Notes: generated by a model from the letters alone, not told the origin. Counted from the stretch's first letter, positions 26,431-36,310 are shown. The stretch: DNA of 54,841 nucleotides from JANXQE01 sp035651635 (GCA_035651635.1 DASRFK010000341.1:1-54841), one strand, 5' to 3'. A program made the numbers and translations.

Positions 26431-26859
26431 ATGGACTTTCATTTCAGGCCCGCGGAATTGGCTCTCTGGAGCGCGGCGTGCGCCATTTTTGGCTGGCTGC
26501 TCAAAAGCCATTTCTCGAGCGGCCGCGATCTGCGCGTCCAGAATTTCCGCTCCGCGATCTCCAACCTTCGGGACCAGTTCACCCTCGTGCGCGATGAGTT
26601 CCTGGTCGATGCCCATGCCCAGTCTTTGTCTCGAATTCGCGAGGAGTGTTCAAGAATTCGAGCCGACCTGAGCCGCCGGGGCCGGGACGCCCTGAATGCC
26701 GCCGTCACCGCTTACTCGGGGTTGACGAAGAATGACATCGAAAATCGAGATCTCACGGGCAAAGCCCCGGCCGGATCGAATCAAGCGCCGCCCAATTATT
26801 CGTTGGGGCGCGCTCGGCTGAACGACCTGCTCAACGAAATGATCAATTCTGCCGAGTAA
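26431..26859 (+). CDS. Small membrane-anchored hypothetical protein
   Basis: Unrecognised, 142 residues from ATG at 26431 (a TTG start 16 codons upstream is possible but less likely). It begins MDFHFRPAELALWSAACAIF, with one hydrophobic segment at residues ~8-23, then a long charged helical region (GRDLRVQNFRSAISNLRDQF, HAQSLSRIREECSRIRADLS) likely to form a coiled coil, and a polar tail. It resembles the topology of small N-anchored coiled-coil proteins; no function can be given. Divergent from the gene 25054-26247, with a shared ~180-bp promoter region. Confidence 0.55.
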   Translation: MDFHFRPAELALWSAACAIFGWLLKSHFSSGRDLRVQNFRSAISNLRDQFTLVRDEFLVDAHAQSLSRIREECSRIRADLSRRGRDALNAAVTAYSGLTKNDIENRDLTGKAPAGSNQAPPNYSLGRARLNDLLNEMINSAE

Positions 26860-26926
26860 CGCCCCTGGAAATGGGGTGGTTTCCCTATTCACAACCGGCC
26901 GTCACGGGGTATTCTCTGTTTCGAGC

Positions 26927-27109
26927 ATGAAAGCTCCCAAGACGAACCTCAGGAAGAAGGACGTTTCTCGCGTCAAAACCGCCGAGATGTGGCTCGGCTT
27001 GGGCAAACCACGTCACGCTTTGCGCGAGCTTCAACGGCTCACCCACCGCGCCTGGAAGCATCCCTGGAGCGAACAGGTCCTCTGGCGCGCGGCTCAATGC
27101 CTGGCCTGA
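26927..27109 (+). CDS. Small TPR-like conserved protein
   Basis: A 60-residue protein MKAPKTNLRKKDVSRVKTAE... with the helical pair AEMWLGLGKPRHALRELQRL followed by HPWSEQVLWRAAQCLA. The AE.WL.LG.P..AL.EL pattern is a single TPR-like unit, and small proteins of this shape recur in Verrucomicrobia, often several per genome. The start ATG at 26927 is preferred over the longer frame from 26876 because homology-like sequence begins there. Function unknown; a single TPR may bind another repeat protein. Confidence 0.6.
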   Translation: MKAPKTNLRKKDVSRVKTAEMWLGLGKPRHALRELQRLTHRAWKHPWSEQVLWRAAQCLA

Positions 27110-27231
27110 GATCGCTCAAGTCCCTCAGATAGACAACGGGCAAGTTTGCGCCGGACTCAGCTCCGAACCTCTGCAACCTTCAACCTGTAACTTGTAACCT
27201 GGCAACCCGCAACCCAGCAACCCGGCGTGCC

Positions 27232-30200
27232 TTACTGGTGTTGCAACCTATAGAATTGGCTGGAGCCGCTCACCGGCAACGTCACTCCCAGGGCATTGTT
27301 TGTCACCACCGGCGTCACGTTAAGGTTGGTCCAGGAGGTCGGTGAGAACGTGTTGCCAAGCGCTTGCTGCAAGTTGTAGTTCGTCGCCCAAAGCGGCCAA
27401 ACGAGGCCGATCGTTTGCTGGGTGTGGTTAATACTTAGTGAGGGCTTCGGGTTGACCGAAACCACCCCGTTGCTGTAGGTGGCGGAAACCGGCAGCGCAT
27501 TCGTGTCCGCCACTTCGCGGCGTACTGGCGAATCCGTCAACGCTACCGCCGAGTCGATCGAGGTTGCAGTCACTGCCTGGAAGCTGACTTTGAGCAATTG
27601 CCTCGTTCCCGGGCTGAAGCCGGCGTTGGTGGGCAATGCCAGGATGATTCCGACCTGGCCATTGGTGGCCTGGTTGGCATTCACGTCCATGGTTGCACTC
27701 GTGGCGTCGGTGCCCAGCAGCGCCCCGGTGTAAGTCACGACGCTCGGATCAAAGGACAGGCTAAGCCCAACCGCGTTTTCTCCGCCTTGCGCCTGAAGGT
27801 TGATTAGGGCCGAGGCGGTTTGACCTTTAAACAGGAGCGGGCCTTGGACGGTGACGGTCGTGAGGGGATCAGTGCCCTTGCGATGAGCGACCGGGATGAG
27901 ATTCCCCATTGCAGGGGAGGTGGGGCCAGCTGCGACAGTAATGGGATCCAGACCGGCCGCGTAGCGTCCCGCTTGCACCCAATCACTTACGGTGAGTTGG
28001 CCGTCGCCCGAGCTTGAGCGTGGCGCACAGTCGGCACGTTGAAATTCCGATGCGTTAGTCGGGGTATCCAGTGCGGCCACGTATCGGCCGACCTGCACCC
28101 AATCCACGACGCTTACCGTGCCGTCACCGTCCGGCCTGGGCGCCACATCCGCTTCGAAGGATGAGCGCGCCACCGTTAGCTGACCGCCGGTGAAATTGGC
28201 TGCCAGCGGCTGAGCTTTGGCATCCGAGAGCTCCCGTTTCGTAGGCTGGTCTCCGAAGGTGAGCGTAACCGCGTACGCGTGCGCAGAGACCGCCGGAATA
28301 AAACTCACTTCGGCTACCTCTTGCGTTCCCGGCGCAAAAGTGGTGCCGCTGGGAAGAGCCACCGCCACGCCCACCTTACCGGGCGACCCGGAGTTAAACT
28401 GAAGGGATCCCCCTGTTGCTCCAGTCCCGAGCGTCACGCCGACATTCGTCAACTGCGTCGGCGAAAAGTTGAGACTGAACCCGACGGCGTTTTCATTCCC
28501 GTTCGCGACCAGGACCAAAGGCATGGTTACTAACTGTCCCGCTGTCCCGGCGACGTTTGCGACACGAACGGTTGCGGGGGGGAACACCACCGACAGGTTC
28601 GCGTTGGTACTGGTCACCGAGCCGTAGGCGTTGGTGACCACGACCGAATAAAGCCCCGCTTGGCTCATTTGGACATTCGTGAGAACCAACGACGCGTCAG
28701 TTGCTCCCATCACAGGCGCTCCATTGAAACTCCATTGATAGCTCAGCGGGTAACTGCCAGCACCACCTACGGTGATTGTCGCCGTCTGGCCAATCACTAC
28801 AGTCTCATCCGCTGGTTGTTGAAAGATGTGAGCCGGCGTGGGGCCAGCGCATTTGCCTCCGGCTCCCGACTGGTAAATCGAAGCCATCGCGGAATCTGAA
28901 AGGAGCCCTCCATAAATCGAGACCTCATCAATGATTCCTTTGAAGAATTCGCCGTTGGGGCTTGAAGATCCTATATAAACGGGTGAGCTATCCACCGTGC
29001 GGGCAAGCGTCCCCGGCAACGTGGCGGATTGTACCAGTTGACCATCGATATAGGCCTTCAATTGAAGCTGGTCTCCGGGCAACTGATGGAAAGTCGCCCC
29101 TAAGTGATGAAAAGTGCCAGCAGCAGGAACGCCGGAATAAATCAGAGCTTGGTAATCCCCGTGTTGCGGGTCCAAATAGTAGACAAGCAGGGTCCCCGGC
29201 GCTCCTCCGATAATCGTAAGACCGTAGTTGCAGGCTCCGGAGGGAAGTCTCTTAGCCATGAGCGCGCCATATTGCCCCGGTTGAAGCCCGCCATCCTTAT
29301 ACCAAAGCTCGATTGAAAAATCGTTGCTGAAGCTGAGAGAAGGACTATCCGGAACCTGAATAAAGGCGCCAGTGCCGTTGAAGCTAAATCCTTGTCCGAC
29401 CTCTGCTGCGCTAAAGGTTACGCCGTTCATCAGCGTACCATTGTTCGTGGCAACAATGTCGTAGGGATCCCCCTCACCAGGCCACCAGGTTACCAGTCCC
29501 GCCGGAGGCGGCGCGCACGGTGGTGCAACGGTAACGGTTAGCAGCGCGTTCGAGCTGAGGATTCCCCCAAACGTATTCGTGATTCCAACAGCATAGGTCC
29601 CGCTCTGGCTGATCTGGACATTCGTGAAGGTAAGCACCGCGTTCGTAGCGTCGGGGACCGGCGAACCGTCTTTGATCCATTGATAACTCAGGGGTTGAGC
29701 ACCTGTTGCCCTTACGCTCAGGCTCACGGTCGTGCCTTGGAAAACGGCGTGGTCGCTCGGCTGCGACGAGATCATCGGCGGTGTATTCAAGCATTTGCCG
29801 GAAGAGCCGGCGCCGTACACAGCCGCAATTTCAGAATCCGAAAGCAGGCGATTATATATGGAAACTTCGTCAAGCATGCCATTAAAAAACTCCCCGTTCG
29901 AATTTGAAGCGCCGATGGTCACAGCGGCATTACTAATGGTGCGAGCAAGGCTTCCCGGAACAGTATTTGTAGCGACGGGCTGCCCATCCAAATAGGCCTT
30001 CATAATGACCTGTTCTGCAGGCGCTTGATGGAATGTTACGGCTAAATGATGAAATCCGCCTGCTGGCGGCAGACCCGAGTAGGTCATCGATTGATATCCC
30101 CCGAAATTGGGGTCGAGGAAATAAACCAGGAAAGTACTAGGATTTCCTCCGATCAACGTCAGTCCGAAGTTGCACGGCGCATTCACAACATTGGGAAGCC

Positions 30201-30552
30201 TTTTAGCAATCAGACCCCCATAAGCTCCCGCGGGCATGCCAGTATCCTTGTACCAGAACTCTATTGAAAAGTCGTTCGTGAAATTTAGCGATGGGGCATC
30301 GGGTATCTGAACGTAATTCGCCGTACCGGTGAAACGAAAGCCTTGACCGACCTCCCCTGAAGCAAAGGCCGGGCTGGTGATGAATGCGCCGTTGTTGGTC
30401 CCGGTAGTGTCTCTGGCGTCCCCCTCGCCTTGCCACCAACTGACGATCCCTGCTGGAGGTGGATAGCATGATTGACTCGATGCGCCGGGCACTACAGTGA
30501 TCGCTGTGAATGCCATCAGGCAAAAGAAACTGGTAAGTCGGGCTCCTTTCAT
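27232..30552 (-). CDS. Giant secreted LamG/Ig/cohesin-like/dockerin-like protein
   Basis: A 1106-residue secreted protein. Order: signal peptide (1-26); LamG/concanavalin-A-like domain 1 (about 30-255, PPAGIVSWWQGEGDARD ... GMLDEVSIYNRLLSDSEIAAV); Ig-like 1 (258-342, QPLSYQWIKDGSPVP); LamG 2 (345-565, a near duplicate: PPAGLVTWWPGEGDPYD ... GIIDEVSIYGGLLSDS); Ig-like 2 (570-658); cohesin-like domain 1 (about 662-795, NENAVGFSLNFSPTQLTNVG); a dockerin-like pair of Ca-loop helices (800-868, PDGDGTVSVVDWVQVGRYVA and SGDGQLTVSDWVQAGRYAAG); cohesin-like 2 (about 890-1015, GENAVGLSLSFDPSVVTYTG); and a C-terminal domain ending SQFYRLQHQ, which is common in exported Verrucomicrobia proteins. No hydrolase domain is present, so adhesion or scaffold function is likely. 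Confidence 0.87.
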   Translation of the reverse strand: MKGARLTSFFCLMAFTAITVVPGASSQSCYPPPAGIVSWWQGEGDARDTTGTNNGAFITSPAFASGEVGQGFRFTGTANYVQIPDAPSLNFTNDFSIEFWYKDTGMPAGAYGGLIAKRLPNVVNAPCNFGLTLIGGNPSTFLVYFLDPNFGGYQSMTYSGLPPAGGFHHLAVTFHQAPAEQVIMKAYLDGQPVATNTVPGSLARTISNAAVTIGASNSNGEFFNGMLDEVSIYNRLLSDSEIAAVYGAGSSGKCLNTPPMISSQPSDHAVFQGTTVSLSVRATGAQPLSYQWIKDGSPVPDATNAVLTFTNVQISQSGTYAVGITNTFGGILSSNALLTVTVAPPCAPPPAGLVTWWPGEGDPYDIVATNNGTLMNGVTFSAAEVGQGFSFNGTGAFIQVPDSPSLSFSNDFSIELWYKDGGLQPGQYGALMAKRLPSGACNYGLTIIGGAPGTLLVYYLDPQHGDYQALIYSGVPAAGTFHHLGATFHQLPGDQLQLKAYIDGQLVQSATLPGTLARTVDSSPVYIGSSSPNGEFFKGIIDEVSIYGGLLSDSAMASIYQSGAGGKCAGPTPAHIFQQPADETVVIGQTATITVGGAGSYPLSYQWSFNGAPVMGATDASLVLTNVQMSQAGLYSVVVTNAYGSVTSTNANLSVVFPPATVRVANVAGTAGQLVTMPLVLVANGNENAVGFSLNFSPTQLTNVGVTLGTGATGGSLQFNSGSPGKVGVAVALPSGTTFAPGTQEVAEVSFIPAVSAHAYAVTLTFGDQPTKRELSDAKAQPLAANFTGGQLTVARSSFEADVAPRPDGDGTVSVVDWVQVGRYVAALDTPTNASEFQRADCAPRSSSGDGQLTVSDWVQAGRYAAGLDPITVAAGPTSPAMGNLIPVAHRKGTDPLTTVTVQGPLLFKGQTASALINLQAQGGENAVGLSLSFDPSVVTYTGALLGTDATSATMDVNANQATNGQVGIILALPTNAGFSPGTRQLLKVSFQAVTATSIDSAVALTDSPVRREVADTNALPVSATYSNGVVSVNPKPSLSINHTQQTIGLVWPLWATNYNLQQALGNTFSPTSWTNLNVTPVVTNNALGVTLPVSGSSQFYRLQHQ

Positions 30553-30724
30553 AGGGCATTAACTTCAAATGATTGTTCTTCGTTTCCCCTTCATTCCCGT
30601 CCGCGCGGGGCCAGTCTGTCACAAAGCAGGGCTTTGTCAAATCAATAATGCAGCATTGGACGGCAATCTGCTTCGGTTTGGTGTGTGGGCGCGCTCCCGA
30701 GGCAGAATCACCCGAACCCGGGCC

Positions 30725-31579
30725 TCAGCGGTTGGACCGGAGCCTCATTTTAGGGTTCAGGCTGCTGAATTTAAGACCTTGCAGGATCCTGCTCAATCTT
30801 GGGAAGTTATTAAGGAGGAAAACTTCAAAACCGGGTGCCTGGTGTTCCAGAGCGTTACGTCTCTCTGCCGTATTCCAGTAAACTACGTAGTCGCTCTGCT
30901 GTGGCCACTGTGTCCAGAACGGCTTTTTGTCCCGAGTTTTGCGCGCGATCCCGACCATTACGACTTGAGAAGAGTTAATGAACTCCAGCCGGCTTTTCTT
31001 CAACGCGGGGTCAACTAATGTAAGGGTGGTGCCGAGGACACCATAATCCAGGAGGTGAACCCTGGTTTCAGCAAAACCATTGCTTTCGCAAAATGCGCGA
31101 TAGAACAGCTCAGGGCTGAACTGGAAAAAGCCATGCCCGCAATAGTTGTTAGCAGGTGCGATCATAACGATACAGCCGCCAATCGCACACAACGAGGCAC
31201 AGTTCTCTAATGCTTGGGGGATGTTGAAAATGTGTTCGAGCGTTCCGTTGTCGAGCACCAGATCGAACTGGTTGCGGAGCTTCTCAGGAATAGCTGTGTT
31301 AAGATCATGGATGATCGTGGCACCTTCTTCGGGGAAGACATCCATGTGCTCCAGCCTGAGTATGCCAAAAGCCTTCAAGATATTATCAGCGAAACGTTGC
31401 CGGTACTCTCCCTCGAGCAACTCTGGTCTAACCTCAAGGCGGAATTCTTTGCACAACCGGACTGTCTCCTTGTTGACACCGAAATAATGGGGTCGGCCGA
31501 GACAAATGCATGATTTCGGGTGGTGGGTTTTAAAGACTTCGGTTGCGAGTAAGTGCAAGGTGCGGTAATCCAGACCCAT
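30725..31579 (-). CDS. SAM-dependent methyltransferase-like protein
   Basis: A 284-residue protein. The N-terminal SAM-binding glycine loop is weak (CICLGRPHYFGVNKETVRLC), but the later blocks are clear: FDLVLDNGTLEHIFNIPQAL, the motif after strand 4 in class I methyltransferases, then ENCASLCAIGGCIVMIAPAN with NYCGHGFFQFSPELFYRAF, as in many polysaccharide-linked methyltransferases. It could methylate a sugar or small molecule, but no substrate can be seen. It begins 64 bp before the YfhO-like gene ends and faces the same way, so it may follow it in an operon. The unusual SAM loop could also mean an inactive or variant enzyme. Confidence 0.72.
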   Translation of the reverse strand: MGLDYRTLHLLATEVFKTHHPKSCICLGRPHYFGVNKETVRLCKEFRLEVRPELLEGEYRQRFADNILKAFGILRLEHMDVFPEEGATIIHDLNTAIPEKLRNQFDLVLDNGTLEHIFNIPQALENCASLCAIGGCIVMIAPANNYCGHGFFQFSPELFYRAFCESNGFAETRVHLLDYGVLGTTLTLVDPALKKSRLEFINSSQVVMVGIARKTRDKKPFWTQWPQQSDYVVYWNTAERRNALEHQAPGFEVFLLNNFPRLSRILQGLKFSSLNPKMRLRSNR

Positions 31580-31642
31580 AAATAGTAAAAGTTTGTGCTT
31601 GGTTTGGTTGCTGCTTGGGCGCTCTTTCGGCCGCCTCGCCGA

Positions 31643-34348
31643 TCATTTGCCGATCGCGCTCGAAGCCGTTTCGGATTTGCTAGTCGCGGTGCCGGCTTCG
31701 TTCAGGGGTTGCGACCGGGGGAGGATGAGGAGTATGGCAGAAAGCAAAAGAGCCACGATCACGCCGCCGAGACTGACGTAGAACGGCCCCATCGGTTGAA
31801 CAAATCGAAACTCCACATTGTGCGAGCCGGCCGGAATGTAAACTCCGCGCATTAGAAAATTACAGCGCAGCACCGCTTGGCTGTTTCCGTCCACAAAGAC
31901 TTTCCAGTTTGGGTCAAACCGGTCATTCAGCAACAGCACGGAGGGCGCATCGGCCTTAGCGCTGAGCACGATATCCTTTGGGGCATAACTAACGAATTTG
32001 ACTTCACGCGGATTGGCGTTTGTTCCGGAGGAGCCAGGGACGGCGCTGGAAATCAGCACAGTCTTCTCAGGATCGAAGCTCGGGCTGGCAAGCTCAGCCA
32101 GGGCGGCTTGCTCATTGGTGACAGTCCGCCAGTCAGTATAAAGACCGGCCCTTGGCAGGGCGCCCGTGAACTCAAACATGGCAAACGGTCCATTGGTCTG
32201 GGACACCGCAGTCAGTTCTTCCAGCTTGGTCGGATTTGTTACTCCCGGCTTGGGCTCGATATTGAATCGTTCGGCGATCCGGAAGCGGTGCTGTGCTGGA
32301 TCGAACTGTTGGTTCAACAAATCCAAAAATCCCGCTGCGCCGAGAAGGTACCGTGTGTTGGTGAGTTGCCAATGGCGTGCGACTTTGGGCAGGTCCGCAG
32401 AGCTTTGCGGGAAGAACTTGGTCTCATAAGCAAGCAAATCTTCCGGCATGCGCGGCATCTGAATCACGTCGAGAGATTGAATGTTGTAGTACAGAAATAA
32501 ATGCTGAGTCCATTCGATCCCATAAAGCTGCCGGAAGTACTCTTCTGCTTGCGCCAGCTCCGGTGGGACGCGGAAAACCTGCAATAGCCATCGAGGCAAG
32601 CCTGCGACGCGGTGCTCGTATGGCTTTTGTTTGAGAAAATCGATAATCGGGTTGCTGGCATATTTCTCCACATAATTCCAAGGAACGATCCAGGGCTCGT
32701 TTGCACGGCCCAAGTCGACCACCAGCAGCAAGCCCAGGAGAATTGCGCCCCATTTTGCGCCCCTGCCGCGAAAGGCCCCGCTGATTACTAGCGTCACCAG
32801 CACTATTGCTGCCGCAAAGAACACCAAGAATAATCCGAGTTGCCCGACGCTGAATTTTGCAATCGCGTGCGCCATCGCGGGTTCAAACTGAACCTCCTGC
32901 AAGTATCGTTCGAACGCGTCCTGGCTCGAACCAAAAATCAGCCAGCCGAGCGCTGCGATGGCCAGCGCGATCCCGCAACCAATTGTCCAACGGCGGTCAA
33001 ATCCGCGGACGCGATGCCACCAAGTGCCGAACCTCTCGCGCCCCGGCGCGCGCTGAGCTTGCTGTGGTTCAACATAAATCTTCCACAGGCCATTGATACC
33101 GTAGGAGAAAAGCACTATCAGCGCCCAGGCGCAGGGATAAGTGAATTTGGCCGGGTTGCGGATTGTTGAAAAGTAAGGGAGTGCGTACAGGAATTGATAA
33201 AACGGAGCAAAGCGTCCAAACGCCAACAACAAAGAAACGACAAACACCCCGAACCAAAACCAGATCCATTTACGAGCGGGGGACGCAAAAATCGAGTTGT
33301 TCTTTCGAAATGACTGCAGCACTGCCCACGTGGCCACAAGTAAAACGAGCACTCCGGCATAACTGCCTCCCCCGCTGAAACGCATGGTGCCGCCAGGAGG
33401 CGGCCCCTGCTTGCCGTTGGCGAAGTAGCGGTCCCAGTTAGGATCGCGTCCGACGGCCCCCCAATAAGCGCCCCCATCCGGCGTGTCCATGCGATATCCG
33501 AATAACCCGGGGACGATGAATCCCAAGGCTTCACGCTTGGGCAAGCTCCATTGCGTGGCGAAGTCCCAGTGTTGCTCTTTTGTTTCCTTGTCCTGCTGGG
33601 TCCCCACGACGCCTTTAATCTGAGTTGTGATGAGCACTGAGAGCGACTGTACGGCGATAAAAACCGCAAAGCCTGCTACCACCGCCAGCCGACCGATCCC
33701 TGTCAGCAGTGATTTGGATCCTGCCTCACGAGAGATCCAGGCCTGATAAATAACGAACGCCGAGACATAGATGCTGAAAATAGCGCCGATATCTGCCCCT
33801 TCGACAACCCCCATTCCGACTGCCAGCCCGGCCAGGGCGACGCGGAGCCACCGTCGTCGGGAGGAAGTATCCGCGAGAGCTGCCAAGGCAAAGAAGCTCA
33901 GTCCAATGGTCAAGGGATGGGCGGCCACCCCCCAACACGCTGCCGAGAAAAAGCTCGAATTAAGCACTGCCGCAATTGCACCGAGGGTGCAAGCGACATT
34001 GCCCAATCCCATACAACGCAGGAAAGTCCAGACTCCCGACCCGAGAATCAGCAGGGCGATTGCGGCATAGAATTTCGAGTACCCGACCGGCCCGAGCAGC
34101 CATAATAAACCGTACGTGATGTCGGGGAGTGCGCCGCCCTCGCGATAGCCCAAGGTATTCAAGTCGTACCACCCGCCACTGAACCCGGCCGGGACCCGGC
34201 GGCACTCGGCTATCAGAGCGCCAAGAGGACCGTCATTTGAAAACAGTGCGTATCCGGGAAAAAAGCAATTGTGAAACAGAAAGGCCAACACCGCGCAGAG
34301 CAAAGAAAGCGTTAGAAGGAGACCTTTTTTGCCCGAAGCCGAATGCAT
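31643..34348 (-). CDS. YfhO-like multi-pass membrane protein
   Basis: A large inner-membrane protein of 901 residues (start ATG at 34348, supported by AGGA; two further in-frame starts lie upstream at 34369 and 34414). About a dozen membrane segments cover residues ~10-580, with the loop FSNDGPLGALIAECRR that is typical after the first segment, followed by a soluble domain (about 590-850, YKFLY..-type blocks such as GLPRWLLQVFRVPPELAQAE and LLLNDRFDPNWKVFVDG) and one last membrane helix (PFYVSLGGVIVALLLSAILL). The DPNWKVFVDG sequence in the soluble part is a mark of the YfhO family, thought to act as glycosyltransferases that modify teichoic acid or surface glycans. With the adjacent methyltransferases and GT2 it forms a surface-glycan set. 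Confidence 0.83.
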   Translation of the reverse strand: MHSASGKKGLLLTLSLLCAVLAFLFHNCFFPGYALFSNDGPLGALIAECRRVPAGFSGGWYDLNTLGYREGGALPDITYGLLWLLGPVGYSKFYAAIALLILGSGVWTFLRCMGLGNVACTLGAIAAVLNSSFFSAACWGVAAHPLTIGLSFFALAALADTSSRRRWLRVALAGLAVGMGVVEGADIGAIFSIYVSAFVIYQAWISREAGSKSLLTGIGRLAVVAGFAVFIAVQSLSVLITTQIKGVVGTQQDKETKEQHWDFATQWSLPKREALGFIVPGLFGYRMDTPDGGAYWGAVGRDPNWDRYFANGKQGPPPGGTMRFSGGGSYAGVLVLLVATWAVLQSFRKNNSIFASPARKWIWFWFGVFVVSLLLAFGRFAPFYQFLYALPYFSTIRNPAKFTYPCAWALIVLFSYGINGLWKIYVEPQQAQRAPGRERFGTWWHRVRGFDRRWTIGCGIALAIAALGWLIFGSSQDAFERYLQEVQFEPAMAHAIAKFSVGQLGLFLVFFAAAIVLVTLVISGAFRGRGAKWGAILLGLLLVVDLGRANEPWIVPWNYVEKYASNPIIDFLKQKPYEHRVAGLPRWLLQVFRVPPELAQAEEYFRQLYGIEWTQHLFLYYNIQSLDVIQMPRMPEDLLAYETKFFPQSSADLPKVARHWQLTNTRYLLGAAGFLDLLNQQFDPAQHRFRIAERFNIEPKPGVTNPTKLEELTAVSQTNGPFAMFEFTGALPRAGLYTDWRTVTNEQAALAELASPSFDPEKTVLISSAVPGSSGTNANPREVKFVSYAPKDIVLSAKADAPSVLLLNDRFDPNWKVFVDGNSQAVLRCNFLMRGVYIPAGSHNVEFRFVQPMGPFYVSLGGVIVALLLSAILLILPRSQPLNEAGTATSKSETASSAIGK

Positions 34349-34544
34349 TGCCGATGTTCCTGAAGCCATATGAATTTCATTCTGGTGCGGAAGGCAGGCT
34401 GTTCGAGCCAACACTTGCTCAACCAGGCCCTACACGACCAGAGATGCTTGCAAACACGCTGGAACGATTGACTACTCCGCGCACCCTCAATAGCCTAACA
34501 GTTTGGTTTCGCATGAGCAACACAATCGAGAACGAAGGCCTGGA

Positions 34545-35195
34545 GTGAGCCGAACTGCTTCGAGCCACTGGAGTCTGAGCTTGGTCAACCCGGCCCTCCC
34601 GAGCCTGGTTAGCTCTATGCAGTTAGGTTTGAGGGGTTGCCGGTCCATACTCGATGTGGGTTGTGGAAAAGGCTCGCCCCTGCGTTTCCTGCGCGGCGGA
34701 CAGCACCTGGTCGGCGTTGACGGCTTCGCGCCGGCACTCGAGGAGGCCCGCGCGCTGGCGACGCACGACGAATACGTGGTCGGAGACGTCCGAAAGCTCG
34801 CCACGCTGTTTCCAGGCAGGAGCTTCGATGCTTGCGTGGCTTTGGATGTCATCGAGCACCTTCCCAAAGAAGATGGCTGGCACCTGCTGGACGATATGGA
34901 GAAGCTGGCAAAAATGGCGGCGCTGGTTTTCACTCCCAACGGCTTTGTTCCGCAACACAGCAAGAATGGGGATCTACAGGAGCACCTTTCAGGTTGGACA
35001 GTCTCGGATTTCAGGCAGCGTGGTTACCAGGTGTTTGGGATGTGCGGGCCCAAATCTCTTCGCGGGGAATATCACATCATCAAACGTCGACCGCGGGCGT
35101 TTTGGGCGTTGGTTTCACTGATCATCGACTATGCTTACACCCGCAAACACCCGGAAACTGCCGCGGCGTTGCTCGCCGTGAAGCGGCTTTCTTAA
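34545..35195 (+). CDS. SAM-dependent methyltransferase
   Basis: Class I methyltransferase of about 216 residues. SAM loop RSILDVGCGKGSPLRFL, acidic end of strand 2 LVGVDGFAP, DEYVVGDVRKLATLF, and the post-strand-4 block FDACVALDVIEHLPKEDGWH are all present. The start is uncertain: GTG at 34545 follows an AAGG-like site; a TTG at 34503 and an ATG at 34617 are alternatives. It is divergent from the YfhO-like gene and converges on the GT2 gene. It may methylate a glycan end; O- or N-methylation cannot be told from sequence. Confidence 0.82.
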   Translation: MSRTASSHWSLSLVNPALPSLVSSMQLGLRGCRSILDVGCGKGSPLRFLRGGQHLVGVDGFAPALEEARALATHDEYVVGDVRKLATLFPGRSFDACVALDVIEHLPKEDGWHLLDDMEKLAKMAALVFTPNGFVPQHSKNGDLQEHLSGWTVSDFRQRGYQVFGMCGPKSLRGEYHIIKRRPRAFWALVSLIIDYAYTRKHPETAAALLAVKRLS

Positions 35196-35260
35196 CCCTC
35201 CGTTGATTGGGCTCGACGATCCCGCTGAGCACAGTGCTCGGCGGCGTGTCTATCGGCCGA

Positions 35261-36310
35261 TCAAAACTTGGAAGGGTCCACTTTGGGGGGGCCGAGGCGC
35301 AGCACTTTTTCGACATCCACCCAACGCCCAGGCCGGGCGCGAAGCCAACGCAACATCCAAAAATCCCCATGCCTTCGCATCTTTCTAATTCGGCGGCGCT
35401 CCTGGCGCACGTGACGGCGCAAGCGCCAGAGGTCGGCAAAGGCCCTGAAATAAGCTGAGTGCACCGCACTCCAGCGACGGGTCAGAATCAACACGGCGAT
35501 CATTTCCAAGGCGATCCATGCACACTGTGTCATGCAAAGAAGCAATAAAAAGTGTTGCGCATTCTTGAGCAGGACCAAAAGCGAGTTCCGGGTTGAGTAA
35601 AACCGCACCATCTCATTCGTGCGAAGCTCCTGCACGGTTCCTCCGCCTTTTGGATTGGCGGCTGCCGCTCCGCGATGGTGCACGCGTGCTTCGTGGACTG
35701 TAACGGTCACTGCGCCAGATAGCGTCAGCCGCCACGCCAAATCCGCTTCATCAGCGTACATAAAGAACTCGGAATCAAATCCGCCCAGGGCCTGAAACAC
35801 TTCTCTTTTAATCAGCAACGAGCATCCCGGGGCTCCAAAAATCCTTCCACTTCTTAAGGGCTGTGGTCGATTGGTGAGGTAACCGAAGATGTCAAACCCC
35901 GAAGCACCGTTACCCTGAAAGGTCTCGTCGTCATAATCCAGGACCATCGGACTCGCGCTATCCGCGTTTTCCGTTTCAACCCGTTCGATGAGTTTTTCCA
36001 GGCAATCTCTCTCAAGCCAGGTGTCGGTGTTAAGAAAGAACAAGTACTTTCCTTTTGCCGCTGAGGCCCCCCGGTTGTTGCCTTCGCAATAGCCAAGATT
36101 GCCTCCATTATGAAAGACGCGGCCAGCAATGGGAGTGGACCGTAAAATTTCTTCGGCAAGTTTTTCGGAACCGTCCGTGGACGCATTGTCCGCAACAATT
36201 ATCTCGACGTCTTTAATGCGGCTTTGTTCAGCCAAAGATCCCAGGCAACGCGGCAGCCAACGCAAACCGTTGTAGTTTAATATGACAACACTGACAGTTA
36301 GAGTTGTCAT
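35261..36310 (-). CDS. Family 2 glycosyltransferase
   Basis: Transfers a sugar from a nucleotide donor to a growing glycan. 349 residues from ATG at 36310 (MTTLTVSVVILNYNGLRWLP); in-frame starts at 36331 and 36361 are possible. GT-A features: VVILNYNG first strand, IIVADNASTDGSEKLA, the DxD-like block LFFLNTDTWL, and FFMYADEADLAWRLTLSG, where the ED of the family is EAD. An internal GAPGCSLLIKREVFQALGGF block is typical of rhamnosyl- and related transferases. The last ~110 residues include a hydrophobic stretch (AQHFLLLLCMTQCAWIALEM) that should anchor it to the membrane, and a basic tail. It is the nearest gene upstream (divergent) of the NDP-heptose cluster and may use its product. Confidence 0.88.
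   Translation of the reverse strand: MTTLTVSVVILNYNGLRWLPRCLGSLAEQSRIKDVEIIVADNASTDGSEKLAEEILRSTPIAGRVFHNGGNLGYCEGNNRGASAAKGKYLFFLNTDTWLERDCLEKLIERVETENADSASPMVLDYDDETFQGNGASGFDIFGYLTNRPQPLRSGRIFGAPGCSLLIKREVFQALGGFDSEFFMYADEADLAWRLTLSGAVTVTVHEARVHHRGAAAANPKGGGTVQELRTNEMVRFYSTRNSLLVLLKNAQHFLLLLCMTQCAWIALEMIAVLILTRRWSAVHSAYFRAFADLWRLRRHVRQERRRIRKMRRHGDFWMLRWLRARPGRWVDVEKVLRLGPPKVDPSKF

Noticed and set aside
34487..34963. 158-residue minus-strand frame inside the methyltransferase gene
   Set aside because: Ser/Cys-rich antisense shadow of a clear SAM-dependent methyltransferase.
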